From assembly GCA_900314935.1 (NCBI GenBank), contig OMXE01000023.1, positions 1 through 44,045 on the forward strand: 44,045 nt of DNA. Direction: 5' to 3'. Positions within the stretch are counted from its first letter, which is position 1. Every line of letters begins with the position of its first letter. The notes below the pieces were generated by a model. It was not told the DNA's origin, ran no database searches, and saw only the letters and a list, made by a program, of their open reading frames with translations. Both the position numbers and the translations under genes were made by a program. Below are positions 16,676 to 26,800 of this stretch, one piece after another. This DNA comes from an uncultured Prevotella sp. (GTDB taxonomy: Bacteria; Bacteroidota; Bacteroidia; Bacteroidales; Bacteroidaceae).

Positions 16676-17083
16676 TTATTTCTTTGCAGGTGCAGCGGGT
16701 GCGGCTTCCTTAGCAGGAGCAGCTTGCTTAGCATCGTTGGCAGCGGGAGCTGCTTGCTGAGTCTGACTGGCACCGAAGCCCGGGAGATTGTTCGGATTGG
16801 TCTGCGGCTGCTCTGTAGCAACATTCTCGAGCACACTCTGAGAAGAGGTAGCTGTAGGAGCAACGTAAGCACAAAGGACGCTGAGTACTACCATGGCAGC
16901 AGCAAGTGTCCATGTGGCCTTTTCAATGACATCAGTGGTCTTGCGAACACCCATGATGGCATTGCTTGATGCGAAGTCGGCGGCCAAACCGCCACCCTTG
17001 GATTCCTGAATAAGCACGATGCCAATCATGAGCAGTGCAGCCAGGACAATCAACACGACGAATAATGTGTAAATGCTTGTCAT
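16676..17083 (-). CDS. secG: preprotein translocase subunit SecG
   Basis: The 135-residue protein has two membrane segments, about residues 5-25 (LFVVLIVLAALLMIGIVLI) and 58-77, around the SecG signature QESKGGGLAADF. A long Ala/Pro/Gln-rich tail (residues ~80-135) is common in Bacteroidetes SecG. It is part of the SecYEG export channel. The order sigma-54 regulator, LptE, TPR protein, SecG is the usual one in Bacteroidales. The start lies seven bases after the TPR gene, so they share an operon. Confidence 0.93.
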   Translation of the reverse strand: MTSIYTLFVVLIVLAALLMIGIVLIQESKGGGLAADFASSNAIMGVRKTTDVIEKATWTLAAAMVVLSVLCAYVAPTATSSQSVLENVATEQPQTNPNNLPGFGASQTQQAAPAANDAKQAAPAKEAAPAAPAKK

Positions 17084-17089
17084 TTTCTT

Positions 17090-17866
17090 TTACATATTTT
17101 TGTTATTGTTTATAATCAATTTCTCTAAGAAACGAATTTGGTCTGCAAAGTAAGCATTTTTTTTTGGATAAATCAAATTTAAACGCTTAATAATTTCCAA
17201 AGCCTTAGAATATCTGCCTTGTTTTATGTAAATTCGGGCTAAAGTCTCGGTAAAATAGCCCTCGTCGGTGGAATTTTCTGCAATTATTTCTTCTTCTTCG
17301 AGTTGCGGTGAGAATTCTAAATTTTCTTTAAGTTCTATTTTCCCACCTTCATTATTTATGAAATTATCGATCAAATCCTGTCCTCGCATACTGGGTTGTT
17401 CAACCTGATTCTGGTTCTCTTCTTCCGTCTCAAGGAGGTAGGCCACATAGTCAACTGCTGCATCAGCGGGGGTAGGCTTACGCTTACTCTTGCTCTTGCC
17501 TGATGCCTGTTCATCCACTACGGGTAGGGTATCGAGGAAGCGATCGATGAGGGATATCGTACGGTTCTCTGGATTGTCAGCAGGTGCCTCATTTTCGGTT
17601 TCACTGCTTGCATGAATGCTATTACGGGAGTGAATCTTGTAGTGTCCTGCCTCCACGAGGTTGAAGATCGTCTTACGGTCGGTGATATAGATGGCGGCCC
17701 TTCTGAGCTCCTCATCGAAGGTAGGGTCGTGCAACAGGTACAGGTTCTGGAGCATGAGCAGTCGTGCCGTCTGGTAGTACGGATACATAGCCAGCAGGGA
17801 ACGCAGGTCGTATAGCGTTTCCTTGTCGAGCAACTCGGGATGTTTAATGAGGTGTTCTAAATCCAT
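17090..17866 (-). CDS. conserved Bacteroidales TPR-like protein
   Basis: The 258-residue protein has an N-terminal conserved part (MDLEHLIKHPELLDKETLYDL then MYPYYQTARLLMLQNLY), a low-complexity acidic middle, and a C-terminal TPR-like helix pair (YFTETLARIYIKQGRYSKAL then KRLNLIYPKKNAYFADQI). Function is unknown; in related genomes it lies between lptE and secG. Its ATG shares a base with the stop of the upstream fusion gene (TAATG), so translation is coupled. No signal peptide; probably cytoplasmic. Confidence 0.8.
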   Translation of the reverse strand: MDLEHLIKHPELLDKETLYDLRSLLAMYPYYQTARLLMLQNLYLLHDPTFDEELRRAAIYITDRKTIFNLVEAGHYKIHSRNSIHASSETENEAPADNPENRTISLIDRFLDTLPVVDEQASGKSKSKRKPTPADAAVDYVAYLLETEEENQNQVEQPSMRGQDLIDNFINNEGGKIELKENLEFSPQLEEEEIIAENSTDEGYFTETLARIYIKQGRYSKALEIIKRLNLIYPKKNAYFADQIRFLEKLIINNNKNM

Positions 17867-18363
17867 TACCAGTCTGCTACTGTTGCGTTGAATATTTGAT
17901 CTACGATATCTTTCGACATTTGCGTGACGAGTTCCTCCTGAACGCTGGTGAGGCTCTGGGTGGTCTCGTACGATTTGCTGGAACTGAACTGCTGTTCAAA
18001 ATCCTTCGAGTGGTTCTTGGTGTTGGTGAACCTCACGTTAACAGTCATGGTGAGTTCAGTCATGGCAGAATGACCTTCTGCGGTGACCGACTTATTGCGC
18101 TGTTCATAGCGGGAGATCTCACCTTCGATGACGAGGTCGCCGTTCTTCTTCACCTGTTGCAGTTTGGTGTGACTGGAGAACTCATCCTTGAGGCGGTTGT
18201 TGAAGATTCCGGCCATGGGGCCCCAGACATAGTTGGAGCGGATGGGGAAATCGGCAATCGTGATGGTCTTGGTCTCGTTGTAGTCGATGCTGGCACCCGA
18301 GAAGGAGTAGCCCTTGAAGGCGCACGATGAGAACAATAGCGATCCTACACAAAGGATGAGCAT
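17866..18363 (-). CDS. lptE: LptE-like lipoprotein, possible internal start
   Basis: Alternative reading of the last 165 codons of the fusion. From the internal ATG at 18363 the protein begins with a short hydrophobic segment ending in the lipobox LLFSSC. This signal would lack the usual basic N-terminus, because the basic residues (RRIKQYG) lie upstream in the regulator part. The body matches LptE, which plugs LptD in the outer membrane for LPS export. Essential function makes separate synthesis, by internal initiation or proteolysis, likely. Confidence 0.5.
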   Translation of the reverse strand: MLILCVGSLLFSSCAFKGYSFSGASIDYNETKTITIADFPIRSNYVWGPMAGIFNNRLKDEFSSHTKLQQVKKNGDLVIEGEISRYEQRNKSVTAEGHSAMTELTMTVNVRFTNTKNHSKDFEQQFSSSKSYETTQSLTSVQEELVTQMSKDIVDQIFNATVADW

Positions 18364-19599
18364 GATGCACTCCAGACCATACTGTTTGATGCGGCGGTAG
18401 AGGGTGCGGTCGGAGATGCCCAGTTCGGCAGCGGCCTTCTTCCTGTTTCCCTTGTTACGTTCCAAAGCTTTCTCTACCATCTGCCTACCGATATTCTCCA
18501 GATTGAGTGTTTCGGGTTCTGTCTTGATTTCCTCAGCCACAGCATCTTCAGTCTTCAGCGACTCGTCGTAGGAATCAATATGCGACTGTGATTCGATGAT
18601 GGTGGGAATCTTCTGCACCGCAGAGGGTGAGGGGATGAAACTGGCATTGCGGGCATCGTCGAGCTGCTTGCGGAGATTGTTCATATCACGACGCAGGTCA
18701 GACAATTCACCTCCCAGTTTCTGCAGCACCTGATAGAGTGCTTCGCGCTCGTTCTCATAGCTGTGCCGTCCGCTGCTTGAGGGAATGGTGGCCAGCATGG
18801 TACTCTCAGTGTCGTGCGGGATGAAGTGGTTGAGTGCCTCGGCAGTGATCTCTCGCTCCTGACTCAATACCGACATCTGCTCGGTGATATTCTTCAGCTG
18901 TCTGACATTTCCCGGCCATTTGTAGTGCAGCATCATCTGACGAGCCTCCTCGTTGAGTGTAATCTTTGGCAGACGGTATTTCTCGGCCATCTGCAGGGCA
19001 AAGAGGCGGAACAGCAGGATGATGTCTTCTCCTCTCTCTCGGAGTGGTGGCATCTGGATGGGCACTTGGTTCAGACGGTAGTAGAGGTCCTCACGGAACC
19101 GTCCTTCGCTGATGGCCTTCTGGATATTCACGTTCGTGGCAGCTACCACTCTGACATTGGTCTTGCGGATCTGAGTGCCGCCTACACGGATATACTCGCC
19201 GTTCTCCAAGACGCGGAGCAGACGGGCTTGGGTGGCCATAGGCATTTCTCCCACCTCATCGAGGAAGATGGTTCCTTTGTCGGCCACGCCGAAATAACCT
19301 TCGCTCTCGCCGATGGCACCAGTGAAGGAGCCTTTCTCATGACCGAACAGTTCGCTGTCGATCGTTCCTTCGGGAATAGAGCCGCAGTTGATGGCGAAAT
19401 ATTTCTCACGACGGCGGGGGGAATTGTCGTGGATGACGCGGGGGAGGATTTCCTTTCCCACACCGCTCTCTCCGACGATGAGTACGCTGAGGTCAGTCGG
19501 TGCCACCTGAAGGGCGACATCGAGTGCGCGGTTCAACCCAGGACTGTTTCCCACGATGTTGTACCGCTGTTTGATTCTCTGTAGTTCAGACGTATTCAT
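17866..19599 (-). CDS. sigma-54 activator fused in frame to LptE-like lipoprotein
   Basis: The start is ATG 19599 (MNTSELQRIKQRYN), 577 residues. Residues ~1-260 are an AAA+ sigma-54 interaction domain: Walker A GESGVGKE, the GSFTGA loop (usual form GAFTGA), Walker B GTIFLDEVGEMP, and WPGNVRQLKN. After a linker comes a Fis-type helix-turn-helix (KGNRKKAAAELGISDRTLYRRIKQYGL). With no stop, the frame continues into LILCVGSLLFSSC with a lipobox and an LptE-like body (FKGYSFSGASIDYNETKT). Normally these are two genes: a regulator without receiver domain, and the outer-membrane LPS-assembly lipoprotein that works with LptD. An internal ATG at 18363 could start LptE alone. A point change or small deletion at the junction is the simplest explanation. 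Confidence 0.85.
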   Translation of the reverse strand: MNTSELQRIKQRYNIVGNSPGLNRALDVALQVAPTDLSVLIVGESGVGKEILPRVIHDNSPRRREKYFAINCGSIPEGTIDSELFGHEKGSFTGAIGESEGYFGVADKGTIFLDEVGEMPMATQARLLRVLENGEYIRVGGTQIRKTNVRVVAATNVNIQKAISEGRFREDLYYRLNQVPIQMPPLRERGEDIILLFRLFALQMAEKYRLPKITLNEEARQMMLHYKWPGNVRQLKNITEQMSVLSQEREITAEALNHFIPHDTESTMLATIPSSSGRHSYENEREALYQVLQKLGGELSDLRRDMNNLRKQLDDARNASFIPSPSAVQKIPTIIESQSHIDSYDESLKTEDAVAEEIKTEPETLNLENIGRQMVEKALERNKGNRKKAAAELGISDRTLYRRIKQYGLECIMLILCVGSLLFSSCAFKGYSFSGASIDYNETKTITIADFPIRSNYVWGPMAGIFNNRLKDEFSSHTKLQQVKKNGDLVIEGEISRYEQRNKSVTAEGHSAMTELTMTVNVRFTNTKNHSKDFEQQFSSSKSYETTQSLTSVQEELVTQMSKDIVDQIFNATVADW

Positions 19600-19650
19600 A
19601 ATCGCTGACAAAATTACGCATATTATTTCATAAAACTGCAAAAATGGCAG

Positions 19651-20688
19651 TTAATTTTTGTTTTTAGGCTGTTTGCTCTTGCCGACTTTGATCAAAAGCA
19701 GACCGATGGCTGTCCAGATCAGTTCACGCACCCTGACAATCAGTGCCACAAAGATTCCTGCACTGGCCGTCATACCCAGTCCGTTAACCGACATCAGGAA
19801 ACCGCCTTCCCTGCCACCTAACTGCAGGGGCATGAAGAAGAGCATATTGGCAAACAGACTGGTAAAGGCGAGGATGAGGATGCACTGGATGAAGTTCACA
19901 CTGGGCATGAGCACCATCAGGATGAACAGGATCTCGAGCGATGACACCACCCTACAGGCCAGTTCCAGTAATACAGCCCCCAGGAAGGTGCGCGGGTTCT
20001 GGTTGTGCAGGGCCGCTATCTGTCTGTCCACATTATCGAGCTGTTCCTTATGCGTTTCGATGAATCCGCGTGCCCATTTCTTTGCGCCGGGGATATGACG
20101 AAGGATGTTCATCAGTCTGAGTGCCAATCCTTTCTTGTAACCTTTCAGGAAGAACCAGATGCCGGCAATACAGAACAGGGTTACCAGTCCCAGTACCATT
20201 CCCATGAATACGTTCATGGGCTGTGTTATTATATATAATAAGGTGGCGAGGAGCCAGAACCATAGATGACTGAAGATATGGGTCATCACGTAGAGGATGA
20301 CGGATGAGGAAGCACGCTCTGTCCCGATCTTGGGCGACAGCTCCATGATGCGGTATGGCTCTCCACCCATCAGTCCGCCGGGCGTAGCATAGTTCAGGGC
20401 AAACCCCGAGATGGTGATCTTGTATAGCCACCAGAACGATACGGGTGTGTGTTTGACGGCATTGGCAGGAAGGTCGTTGTTCTCCTGACTCTTGATAATA
20501 ATATACCAGGCTGCTGTATTGAAGATATAAAGCACAGCCCATAGGGCTACCACGGCAAAAAACCAGTAGCCGGCATGGCGTAAACCTTTCCATACCTCGG
20601 CGAAATCGAGCTGTGTCACCATGATGGCGAGCACGACAATGCCGAAGATGAAGAAGATATTCTGATACTTGTTCTTTTTGTCAGCCAC
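19651..20688 (-). CDS. lysylphosphatidylglycerol synthase TM-like (flippase-like) protein
   Basis: The 345-residue protein has about eight hydrophobic segments, beginning [19 protein letters not shown], and the family motif [14 protein letters not shown] (about residue 103), plus a late [11 protein letters not shown]. This is the membrane part (UPF0104/YbhN type) of lysylphosphatidylglycerol synthases without the catalytic transferase half. Members are thought to move lipids or isoprenoid-linked precursors across the membrane; the substrate here is unknown. It sits between the PdxA-like gene (16-bp gap) and the sigma-54 fusion in the same operon. Confidence 0.85.
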   Translation of the reverse strand: MADKKNKYQNIFFIFGIVVLAIMVTQLDFAEVWKGLRHAGYWFFAVVALWAVLYIFNTAAWYIIIKSQENNDLPANAVKHTPVSFWWLYKITISGFALNYATPGGLMGGEPYRIMELSPKIGTERASSSVILYVMTHIFSHLWFWLLATLLYIITQPMNVFMGMVLGLVTLFCIAGIWFFLKGYKKGLALRLMNILRHIPGAKKWARGFIETHKEQLDNVDRQIAALHNQNPRTFLGAVLLELACRVVSSLEILFILMVLMPSVNFIQCILILAFTSLFANMLFFMPLQLGGREGGFLMSVNGLGMTASAGIFVALIVRVRELIWTAIGLLLIKVGKSKQPKNKN

Positions 20689-20704
20689 AGGTCAGGTAGG
20701 TGTA

Positions 20705-21811
20705 TTAGTTCTTCTCTGTCTTGGCCTTGGGGATGGCAAAGCGTACTTTCTCACTGTCGTCGCGCTTCTCATGATAGAGCTTGGGCAGCGGGTTGGCACT
20801 GGATGTGTCGGAAACATGACGGCGACGGGCCACATCGATGGCCAGATAGATGGCATGGCGGAAGGATGTCTCATCCGTCAGACCCTTTCCTGCCAAAGAG
20901 ATGTCGTAATCGGCCGCAGGACTTGTCCGGATAATGGGCAGACCAGCGGTATAGCATACTCCTTCGCCCATATCGATGGTTCTGAACGGAGCAAGTCCCT
21001 GATCATGGTACATAGCCAGCACACCGTCGAACGCTTCATACATTCCGTTACCGAAGAAGGTGTCGGCAGGGTATGGACCAAAGGCCTGAATACCTTTTGC
21101 TTCCAGATCAGCAATGGCGGGGATAATGATCTCCTGTTCCTCTTTTCCTGCTGGAGCCTCCTTGGTGTTACAGGGGTTCAGGGCGAGGATAGCAATACGT
21201 GGGTTGGTGATGATGAAATCACGCTTCAGGGTATTGAACAACACCCTGGCTTTCTCTACCACCGTCTCCTTGGTGATGGAACCGACAATATCCTTAACAG
21301 GCAGGGGGCGGGTGGCCATGGCTACGCGGAGGTGCTCGTTCACCAGAATGGTGAGAGCCTTCTGTCCATTACCTGCAGTACGCTCTATATAGTCGGTCTG
21401 ACTGGTAAACGGAAACGCGTTGTTCTTGATGCTTGAGGGGTTCACCGGTGCAGTGACGAGCACGTCGAACAACCCTTTGGCATGGTCGTCAACGGCACGC
21501 TTCAAGGCTTTCAGCGCCGCTGTGCCGGCCTCGTCCGACTGTTCTCCCATGTCCACCTTGATCTCATCATCGAAGGTGGTAAGGAGGTTCACCTTTCCGT
21601 CGTGTGCATCTTCTGCCTTATTGATAATGGTGAAGTTTGCCTGGATGCCTAGAACATTACGGTGGTAGGCGGCCACCTTGGGCGAACCGTAGATGATAGG
21701 GGTGCACAATTCAAGTATGGTAGGATCGGCGAACGTCTTGAATATCAGTTCATAGCCGATTCCGTTGGTATCACCGTGCGTGATGGCCACGCGAATTTTC
21801 CTATTTTCCAT
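20705..21811 (-). CDS. pdxA: PdxA-family protein with altered active site
   Basis: The 368-residue protein is plainly PdxA in fold: RVAITHGDTNGIGYELIFK at the start, VLVTAPVNP, AMYHDQGLAPF, AGLPIIRTSP and AGKG near the end. PdxA oxidises 4-phosphohydroxythreonine in vitamin B6 synthesis, using a metal held by three histidines. Here only the histidine in YHDQG remains. The TTHLPL-type site reads ATRPLP, the NPHAGD-type site reads NPCNTK, the GHTEY site reads SQTDY, and HGTA reads AADYD. The frame is long and clean, so this looks like a maintained paralog with another role or a lost activity. Its start overlaps the DUF4837 gene by 11 bp. Confidence 0.8.
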   Translation of the reverse strand: MENRKIRVAITHGDTNGIGYELIFKTFADPTILELCTPIIYGSPKVAAYHRNVLGIQANFTIINKAEDAHDGKVNLLTTFDDEIKVDMGEQSDEAGTAALKALKRAVDDHAKGLFDVLVTAPVNPSSIKNNAFPFTSQTDYIERTAGNGQKALTILVNEHLRVAMATRPLPVKDIVGSITKETVVEKARVLFNTLKRDFIITNPRIAILALNPCNTKEAPAGKEEQEIIIPAIADLEAKGIQAFGPYPADTFFGNGMYEAFDGVLAMYHDQGLAPFRTIDMGEGVCYTAGLPIIRTSPAADYDISLAGKGLTDETSFRHAIYLAIDVARRRHVSDTSSANPLPKLYHEKRDDSEKVRFAIPKAKTEKN

Positions 21812-22745
21812 TGTTCTGAATTTTTAATGTATAGAGTGCAGCTTCCAACTGCCTGATTTTGTTTCTCTTCTTCGACTCGGGGGCAAAGACGAACGCCTCG
21901 GCCACGATCACTGTTGCACGGGCGGTGTCGTAAACAGCGTGAGCCACCAGCGGACCGCCCATCATGTCGTTCTTCATCTCCCACAGACCGCGAAGGACGA
22001 GTCTTTCTTGGTCCTTTACCTTTATCCGTTCTTGCAAGAGACCGTTCCGTACGGTGGTCATATACATCCCCGGCTCCTCACCAGGTATGTTCACCTTCAT
22101 GATACTGTCGCGCTTCACCATCCACTCTTCCATGTCAAGTCGTTGGGCCGGATACTGATAAATACAGATGTTCTGCATGCCCTGCGCCTGCTGGTTGGAG
22201 TACCATTGGAATGCGTCTCCCTGCTTACTGGCTGTCAGTCCCTCTGGGATGTAGATCTCTGCGTTGAATGCCTGACGGATTCTTTTCTGCGCCTTGTCCT
22301 GATGATGCGCCATTAAGTAGGTTATGGCTGTATTCATTTCGGCTCGGTTAAGCATACTACGCAGTTGTGTACCTATTACCGGCATGGCCTTTCTGAGTGT
22401 TTCTGCCGATGGCGCGACAACGTTGACCAGCATCTGTGGCTTGGCATCCACGTTCTTGGCATATATGATCTGCGCCTTCTCGTATTTCGGATCGATCTTC
22501 ACCCGAACGATGCTCCTGCACAAGGTGTACTCGGGAAAGTTACCATTTATTTCCAAGACATCGAACGAAGGTTCCCGTTGGGGAAGTCCTGCCACATCAG
22601 CATCGAGGGCATGGAACACCAAACTGTCGCAGTCGTTCTCCACGATTACGTAGTAAGGACTTCCACTGCTTCTGGGGAGGCGATGACTCCTGTCGCTGCA
22701 AGAGACGAGCAGGAAGAGAAGAACGAGCAGACACAGGTTCCTCAT
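21801..22745 (-). CDS. DUF4837 family lipoprotein
   Basis: The 314-residue protein has a lipoprotein signal (MRNLCLLVLLFLLVSC, lipobox LVSC) and the family pattern LPRSSGSPYYVIVEND, CRSIVRVKIDP, FQWYSNQQAQGMQNICIYQYP and GLWEMKNDMMGGPLVAHA. DUF4837 proteins occur in Bacteroidetes and are of unknown function, presumably anchored on the periplasmic face or outer membrane. The start overlaps the rlmN stop by four bases (ATGA type), and its end overlaps the PdxA-like gene. Confidence 0.88.
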   Translation of the reverse strand: MRNLCLLVLLFLLVSCSDRSHRLPRSSGSPYYVIVENDCDSLVFHALDADVAGLPQREPSFDVLEINGNFPEYTLCRSIVRVKIDPKYEKAQIIYAKNVDAKPQMLVNVVAPSAETLRKAMPVIGTQLRSMLNRAEMNTAITYLMAHHQDKAQKRIRQAFNAEIYIPEGLTASKQGDAFQWYSNQQAQGMQNICIYQYPAQRLDMEEWMVKRDSIMKVNIPGEEPGMYMTTVRNGLLQERIKVKDQERLVLRGLWEMKNDMMGGPLVAHAVYDTARATVIVAEAFVFAPESKKRNKIRQLEAALYTLKIQNNGK

Positions 22746-23794
22746 GTCCCCAAACTTTTCTTCTTCGCCGTGGAAAGGAGTCCGCAGGCAGCAAAGATAT
22801 CCTGACCTCTGCTGGCCCGGATGGTGGTGAACACCCCATGTTGCGTGAGGTAGTCACGGAACGCCTCCATCTTCTGATCATTGGTTCCTTTCAGATCCAC
22901 ACCCGGTATCTGGTGAAAACGAATCAGGTTAATCCTGCACTCCAGTCCTTTGAGCAGTTGGATGATAGCCCGTGCATGCTTCTCGGAATCATTCACACCG
23001 CTGAAGACGATGTATTCGAATGAGAGACGGCGCTGATGACTGAAGTCGTAGTTGCGCAGCAGGTCAATCACCTCCTGAATGCCCATACCCCGCTCCGCAG
23101 GCATCAGCTGTGCTCGTTGGTCGGGCAGGGGAGAGTGAAGACTGATGGCCACATGACAGTCGCTCTCATCCAGGAACCGTTTCAGTTTGTTCTTGATGCC
23201 GACACTGCTCACCGTGATACGTTTCGGACTCCAGGCGTAGCCGTAGTCAGCTGTCAGGATCTCCGTAGCTCGCAGCACGTTGTCGAGATTGTCCATCGGT
23301 TCGCCTTGTCCCATGAACACGATGTTGGTGAGTGTGTCGCGCTCGGGTAGGGAGTAGATCTGGTTGAGGATGTCAGCCGCTGAGAGGTTTCCTTCGAATC
23401 CCTGCTTACCGGTCTGACAGAACAGACAGTTCATCTTACAACCGATCTGGGAGCTCACACAGAGCGTGGCCCTTTCACCATCTGGTATATAGACGGTTTC
23501 CACATACTTCGGTTCGCTGTGGTTGTTGCCGCCTACGGGGAAGAGATATTTCTTCGTTCCGTCTTTCGACTCCTGACAATCGGAGGGAGGCATACATCCG
23601 ATGACGTACTGCTCTTTCAGTCGTTCACGGTTTGCCTTCGAGAGGTTTGTCATGTCATCGATGCTAGTCACATGCTGTGTATAGAGCCACTTCGACATCT
23701 GACTGCCCGTAAAGGCAGGCATTCCCAGACTTGTCGCCACCTCTTTCAGCTCGTGTAGTGACAGTCCTAGTAACTCTTTCTTCTCACCTCCCAA
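22742..23794 (-). CDS. rlmN: 23S rRNA A2503 / tRNA A37 methyltransferase RlmN
   Basis: The 350-residue radical SAM enzyme has CKMNCLFCQTGKQG (CxxxCxxC iron-sulfur site, about residue 117), NIVFMGQGEPMDN, AISLHSP, and a C-terminal cysteine in SRGQDIFAACG that forms the methyl-enzyme intermediate. It methylates C2 of adenosine in 23S rRNA and some tRNAs. The only usable start before the conserved N-terminus is TTG 23794; an in-frame stop lies two codons upstream. That TTG lies in a heptad-repeat stretch (23790-23817) that also holds the carB stop, 14 bp away. Confidence 0.95.
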   Translation of the reverse strand: MGGEKKELLGLSLHELKEVATSLGMPAFTGSQMSKWLYTQHVTSIDDMTNLSKANRERLKEQYVIGCMPPSDCQESKDGTKKYLFPVGGNNHSEPKYVETVYIPDGERATLCVSSQIGCKMNCLFCQTGKQGFEGNLSAADILNQIYSLPERDTLTNIVFMGQGEPMDNLDNVLRATEILTADYGYAWSPKRITVSSVGIKNKLKRFLDESDCHVAISLHSPLPDQRAQLMPAERGMGIQEVIDLLRNYDFSHQRRLSFEYIVFSGVNDSEKHARAIIQLLKGLECRINLIRFHQIPGVDLKGTNDQKMEAFRDYLTQHGVFTTIRASRGQDIFAACGLLSTAKKKSLGT

Positions 23795-23817
23795 TTGTCA
23801 ACTATCAACTAATTATT
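23790..23817. repeat. heptad array at carB/rlmN junction
   Basis: Plus strand units CCCAATT, GTCAACT, ATCAACT, AATTATT, spaced exactly 7 bp. The carB stop (TAG on minus, 23809-23811) and the rlmN TTG start (23794) both fall inside it. Confidence 0.6.
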
Positions 23818-26800
23818 ATACTCCTGCCAGCTCTTTACCTTGATGTCCTCCAGTTTCAGGTCGCAGAATGCCTGGATGAAGGCCTTGGCCAGACGGGTAT
23901 TGGTCATCAGCGGAATGTTGTGATCGATGGCACCACGACGGATGCGGTAGCCGTTGGTCAGCTCACGTTTCGTGTGGTTCTTCGGTACGTTGATGATCAG
24001 TTCGAACTGGTGATCGGCAATCATGTCCATCACATTGTTCTCGCCATCCTCATCGGGCCATGACACAACCGTGGCCTTCACACCATTATCGTTGAAGAAC
24101 TTGGCCGTTCCGCCTGTAGCATAGATATCGTAGCCGTTCTTGGCCAGTTCGCGAACCGGCTCCAGCAGATCAACCTTTCCTTTCACACCACCAGAAGAAA
24201 TCAGTACGCTCTTCTTCGGAATCCTATAGCCTGTGGCGATGAGTGCGTTGAGCAGCGCTTCGTTCAGGTCATCGCCCAGACAGCCTACTTCACCGGTGGA
24301 TGACATATCTACACCCAATACTGGATCGGCATTCTGCAGACGGGCGAACGAGAACTGACTGGCTTTCACGCCAATGCGGTCGATGTCGAACTCGCTTCTG
24401 TCGGGCTTTGAATAGGGCGCATCGAGCATGATCTTCGTAGCCGTTTCGATGAAGTTGCGCTTCAGGATCTTCGATACGAAGGGGAATGAACGACTGGCGC
24501 GGAGGTTACACTCGATAACGCGTACCTGACGGTTTTTGGCCAGGAACTGGATATTGAACGGACCGCTGATGTTCAGCTCCTTCGCAATCTTGCGAGCAAT
24601 CTTCTTGATCTGTCGGATGGTAGAGAAGTAGATGTGCTGAGCCGGGAACACCATGGTAGCGTCGCCAGAGTGTACACCAGCGTATTCCACATGTTCAGAG
24701 ATGGCATATTCCACCACCTCACCCTTGTCGGCAACGGCATCAAACTCAATCTCCTTGGTATCCTGCATGAACTGCGACACTACTACAGGGAATTCCTTCG
24801 ACACCTCGGTAGCCATATTCAGGAAGCGGTGCAGTTCCTCATCATCATAGCAAACGTTCATGGCAGCACCTGAAAGCACGTACGACGGGCGTACCAATAC
24901 GGGATAGCCCACCTCGTCAACAAACTCTTTCACATCTTCAAAAGATGTCAGCGCGCGCCATGCGGGCTGGTCGATACCTAACTTATCGAGCATAGCCGAG
25001 AACTTGTCGCGGTTCTCTGCACGGTCAATATTCACCGGTGAGGTACCCAATACGGGAACACCCTGTCGGTAGAGTTTCATGGCGAGGTTATTGGGGATCT
25101 GTCCGCCCACGCTGACAATCACGCCGCGGGGCTCTTCGAGGTCAATCACATCGAGCACGCGCTCCAATGACAGCTCGTCGAAGTACAGACGGTCGCACAT
25201 ATCGTAGTCGGTGGACACTGTCTCGGGGTTGTAGTTGATCATGATCGACTTATACCCCAGCTTGCGGGCGGTGTTAATGGCATTCACCGAACACCAGTCG
25301 AACTCCACAGAGGAGCCGATGCGGTAAGCACCTGATCCCAATACGACTACCGATTTCTCGTTCTTATAGTAATCGATGTCGTGCTTGGCCACATAATTCT
25401 CTTTATTACTATTCTTACAAGTAAACTCATCCTGGAACGCAGGGATATGCGTATAGGTGAAATACAGATAGTTCGTCAGTTCCGGGTTCTCGCTGGCTAC
25501 GGTGGGAATGCGCTTCACACTGGGTACGATACCTTTCTGCTTACGATAGCGGCGCACCTCCAGGTTCTCTTTCTCCATGTTCCCCTCCTTCGTCTTCAGT
25601 ACGAAGCGGGCAATCTGGAAGTCGGAGAAGCCGGCACGTTTCACCTCGAGCAACAGCTCATCGGAAAGATCCTCAAGTTTATTATATTTCTGCAGTTCAT
25701 GCTTCAAGTCAACGATGTGCTTCAGACGCTCCAGGAACCACACGTCGATCTTGGTCAGCTCCTCGATACGCTCTACGCTATATCCCTCTTCCAGTGCCTG
25801 TGCAATGGCAAAGATACGAAGGTCGGTGGGGTTTTGCAGGGCGTCGTCGAGGTTGTCGAACTTTGTATGGTCATTTCCCACAAAACCATGCATGCCCTGA
25901 CCAATCATACGCAGTCCTTTCTGGATCATCTCCTCGAAGGAACGACCGATGGACATGATCTCGCCAACCGACTTCATAGACGAGCCGATCAGACGGGATA
26001 CGCCGGCAAACTTCGTGAGATCCCAACGTGGAATCTTACAAATCATATAATCAAGCTGCGGAGCGACGTATGCAGACGATGTTGTGCCCATCTCACCTAT
26101 CTGGTCGAGTGTGTAGCCCAGGGCAATCTTCGCAGCAACAAATGCCAAAGGATAACCTGTAGCCTTCGAAGCCAAAGCAGAAGAACGACTCAGTCGGGCG
26201 TTGATCTCGATGATACGGTAGTCGTTTGTCTGGGCATTGAAAGCGAACTGGATGTTACACTCACCAACAATACCAAGATGCTTGACGCACTTGATGGTAA
26301 TTTCCTGCAACATCTTCACCTGCTCGTCGGTAAGTGAACAGGTGGGGGCAACCACGATCGACTCTCCCGTATGGATACCCAGCGGGTCGAAGTTCTCCAT
26401 AGAGGCCACAGTGAAGCAACGGTCGTTCGCGTCGCGGATGCACTCGAACTCAATCTCCTTCCAGCCTTTCAGACTCTCTTCAACAAGAATCTGCGGGGCG
26501 AAAGTGAAGGCACTTTCAGCCAGTTCAATGAATGCCTTCTCATCGGGACAGATACCTGAACCCAATCCTCCGAGTGCGTAGGCAGAGCGGATCATGATGG
26601 GGAAACCAATCTCACGGGCAGCCTTCAGGGCATCTTCCATGTTCTCTACAGCATGACTTATAGGAACCTTAAGATCAACCTCGCCTAACTTCTTCACGAA
26701 GAGGTCGCGGTCCTCAGTGTTCATGATAGCCTCGACAGAGGTTCCCAGCACCTCCACGCCATATTCCTTAAGAATACCTTTCTGATAAAGTTCAGTACCG

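Noticed and set aside
16676..16780. DNA repeat in the 3' part of secG
   Set aside because: The Ala/Pro-rich tail comes from biased codons, not a regular DNA repeat, and is normal for SecG in this phylum.
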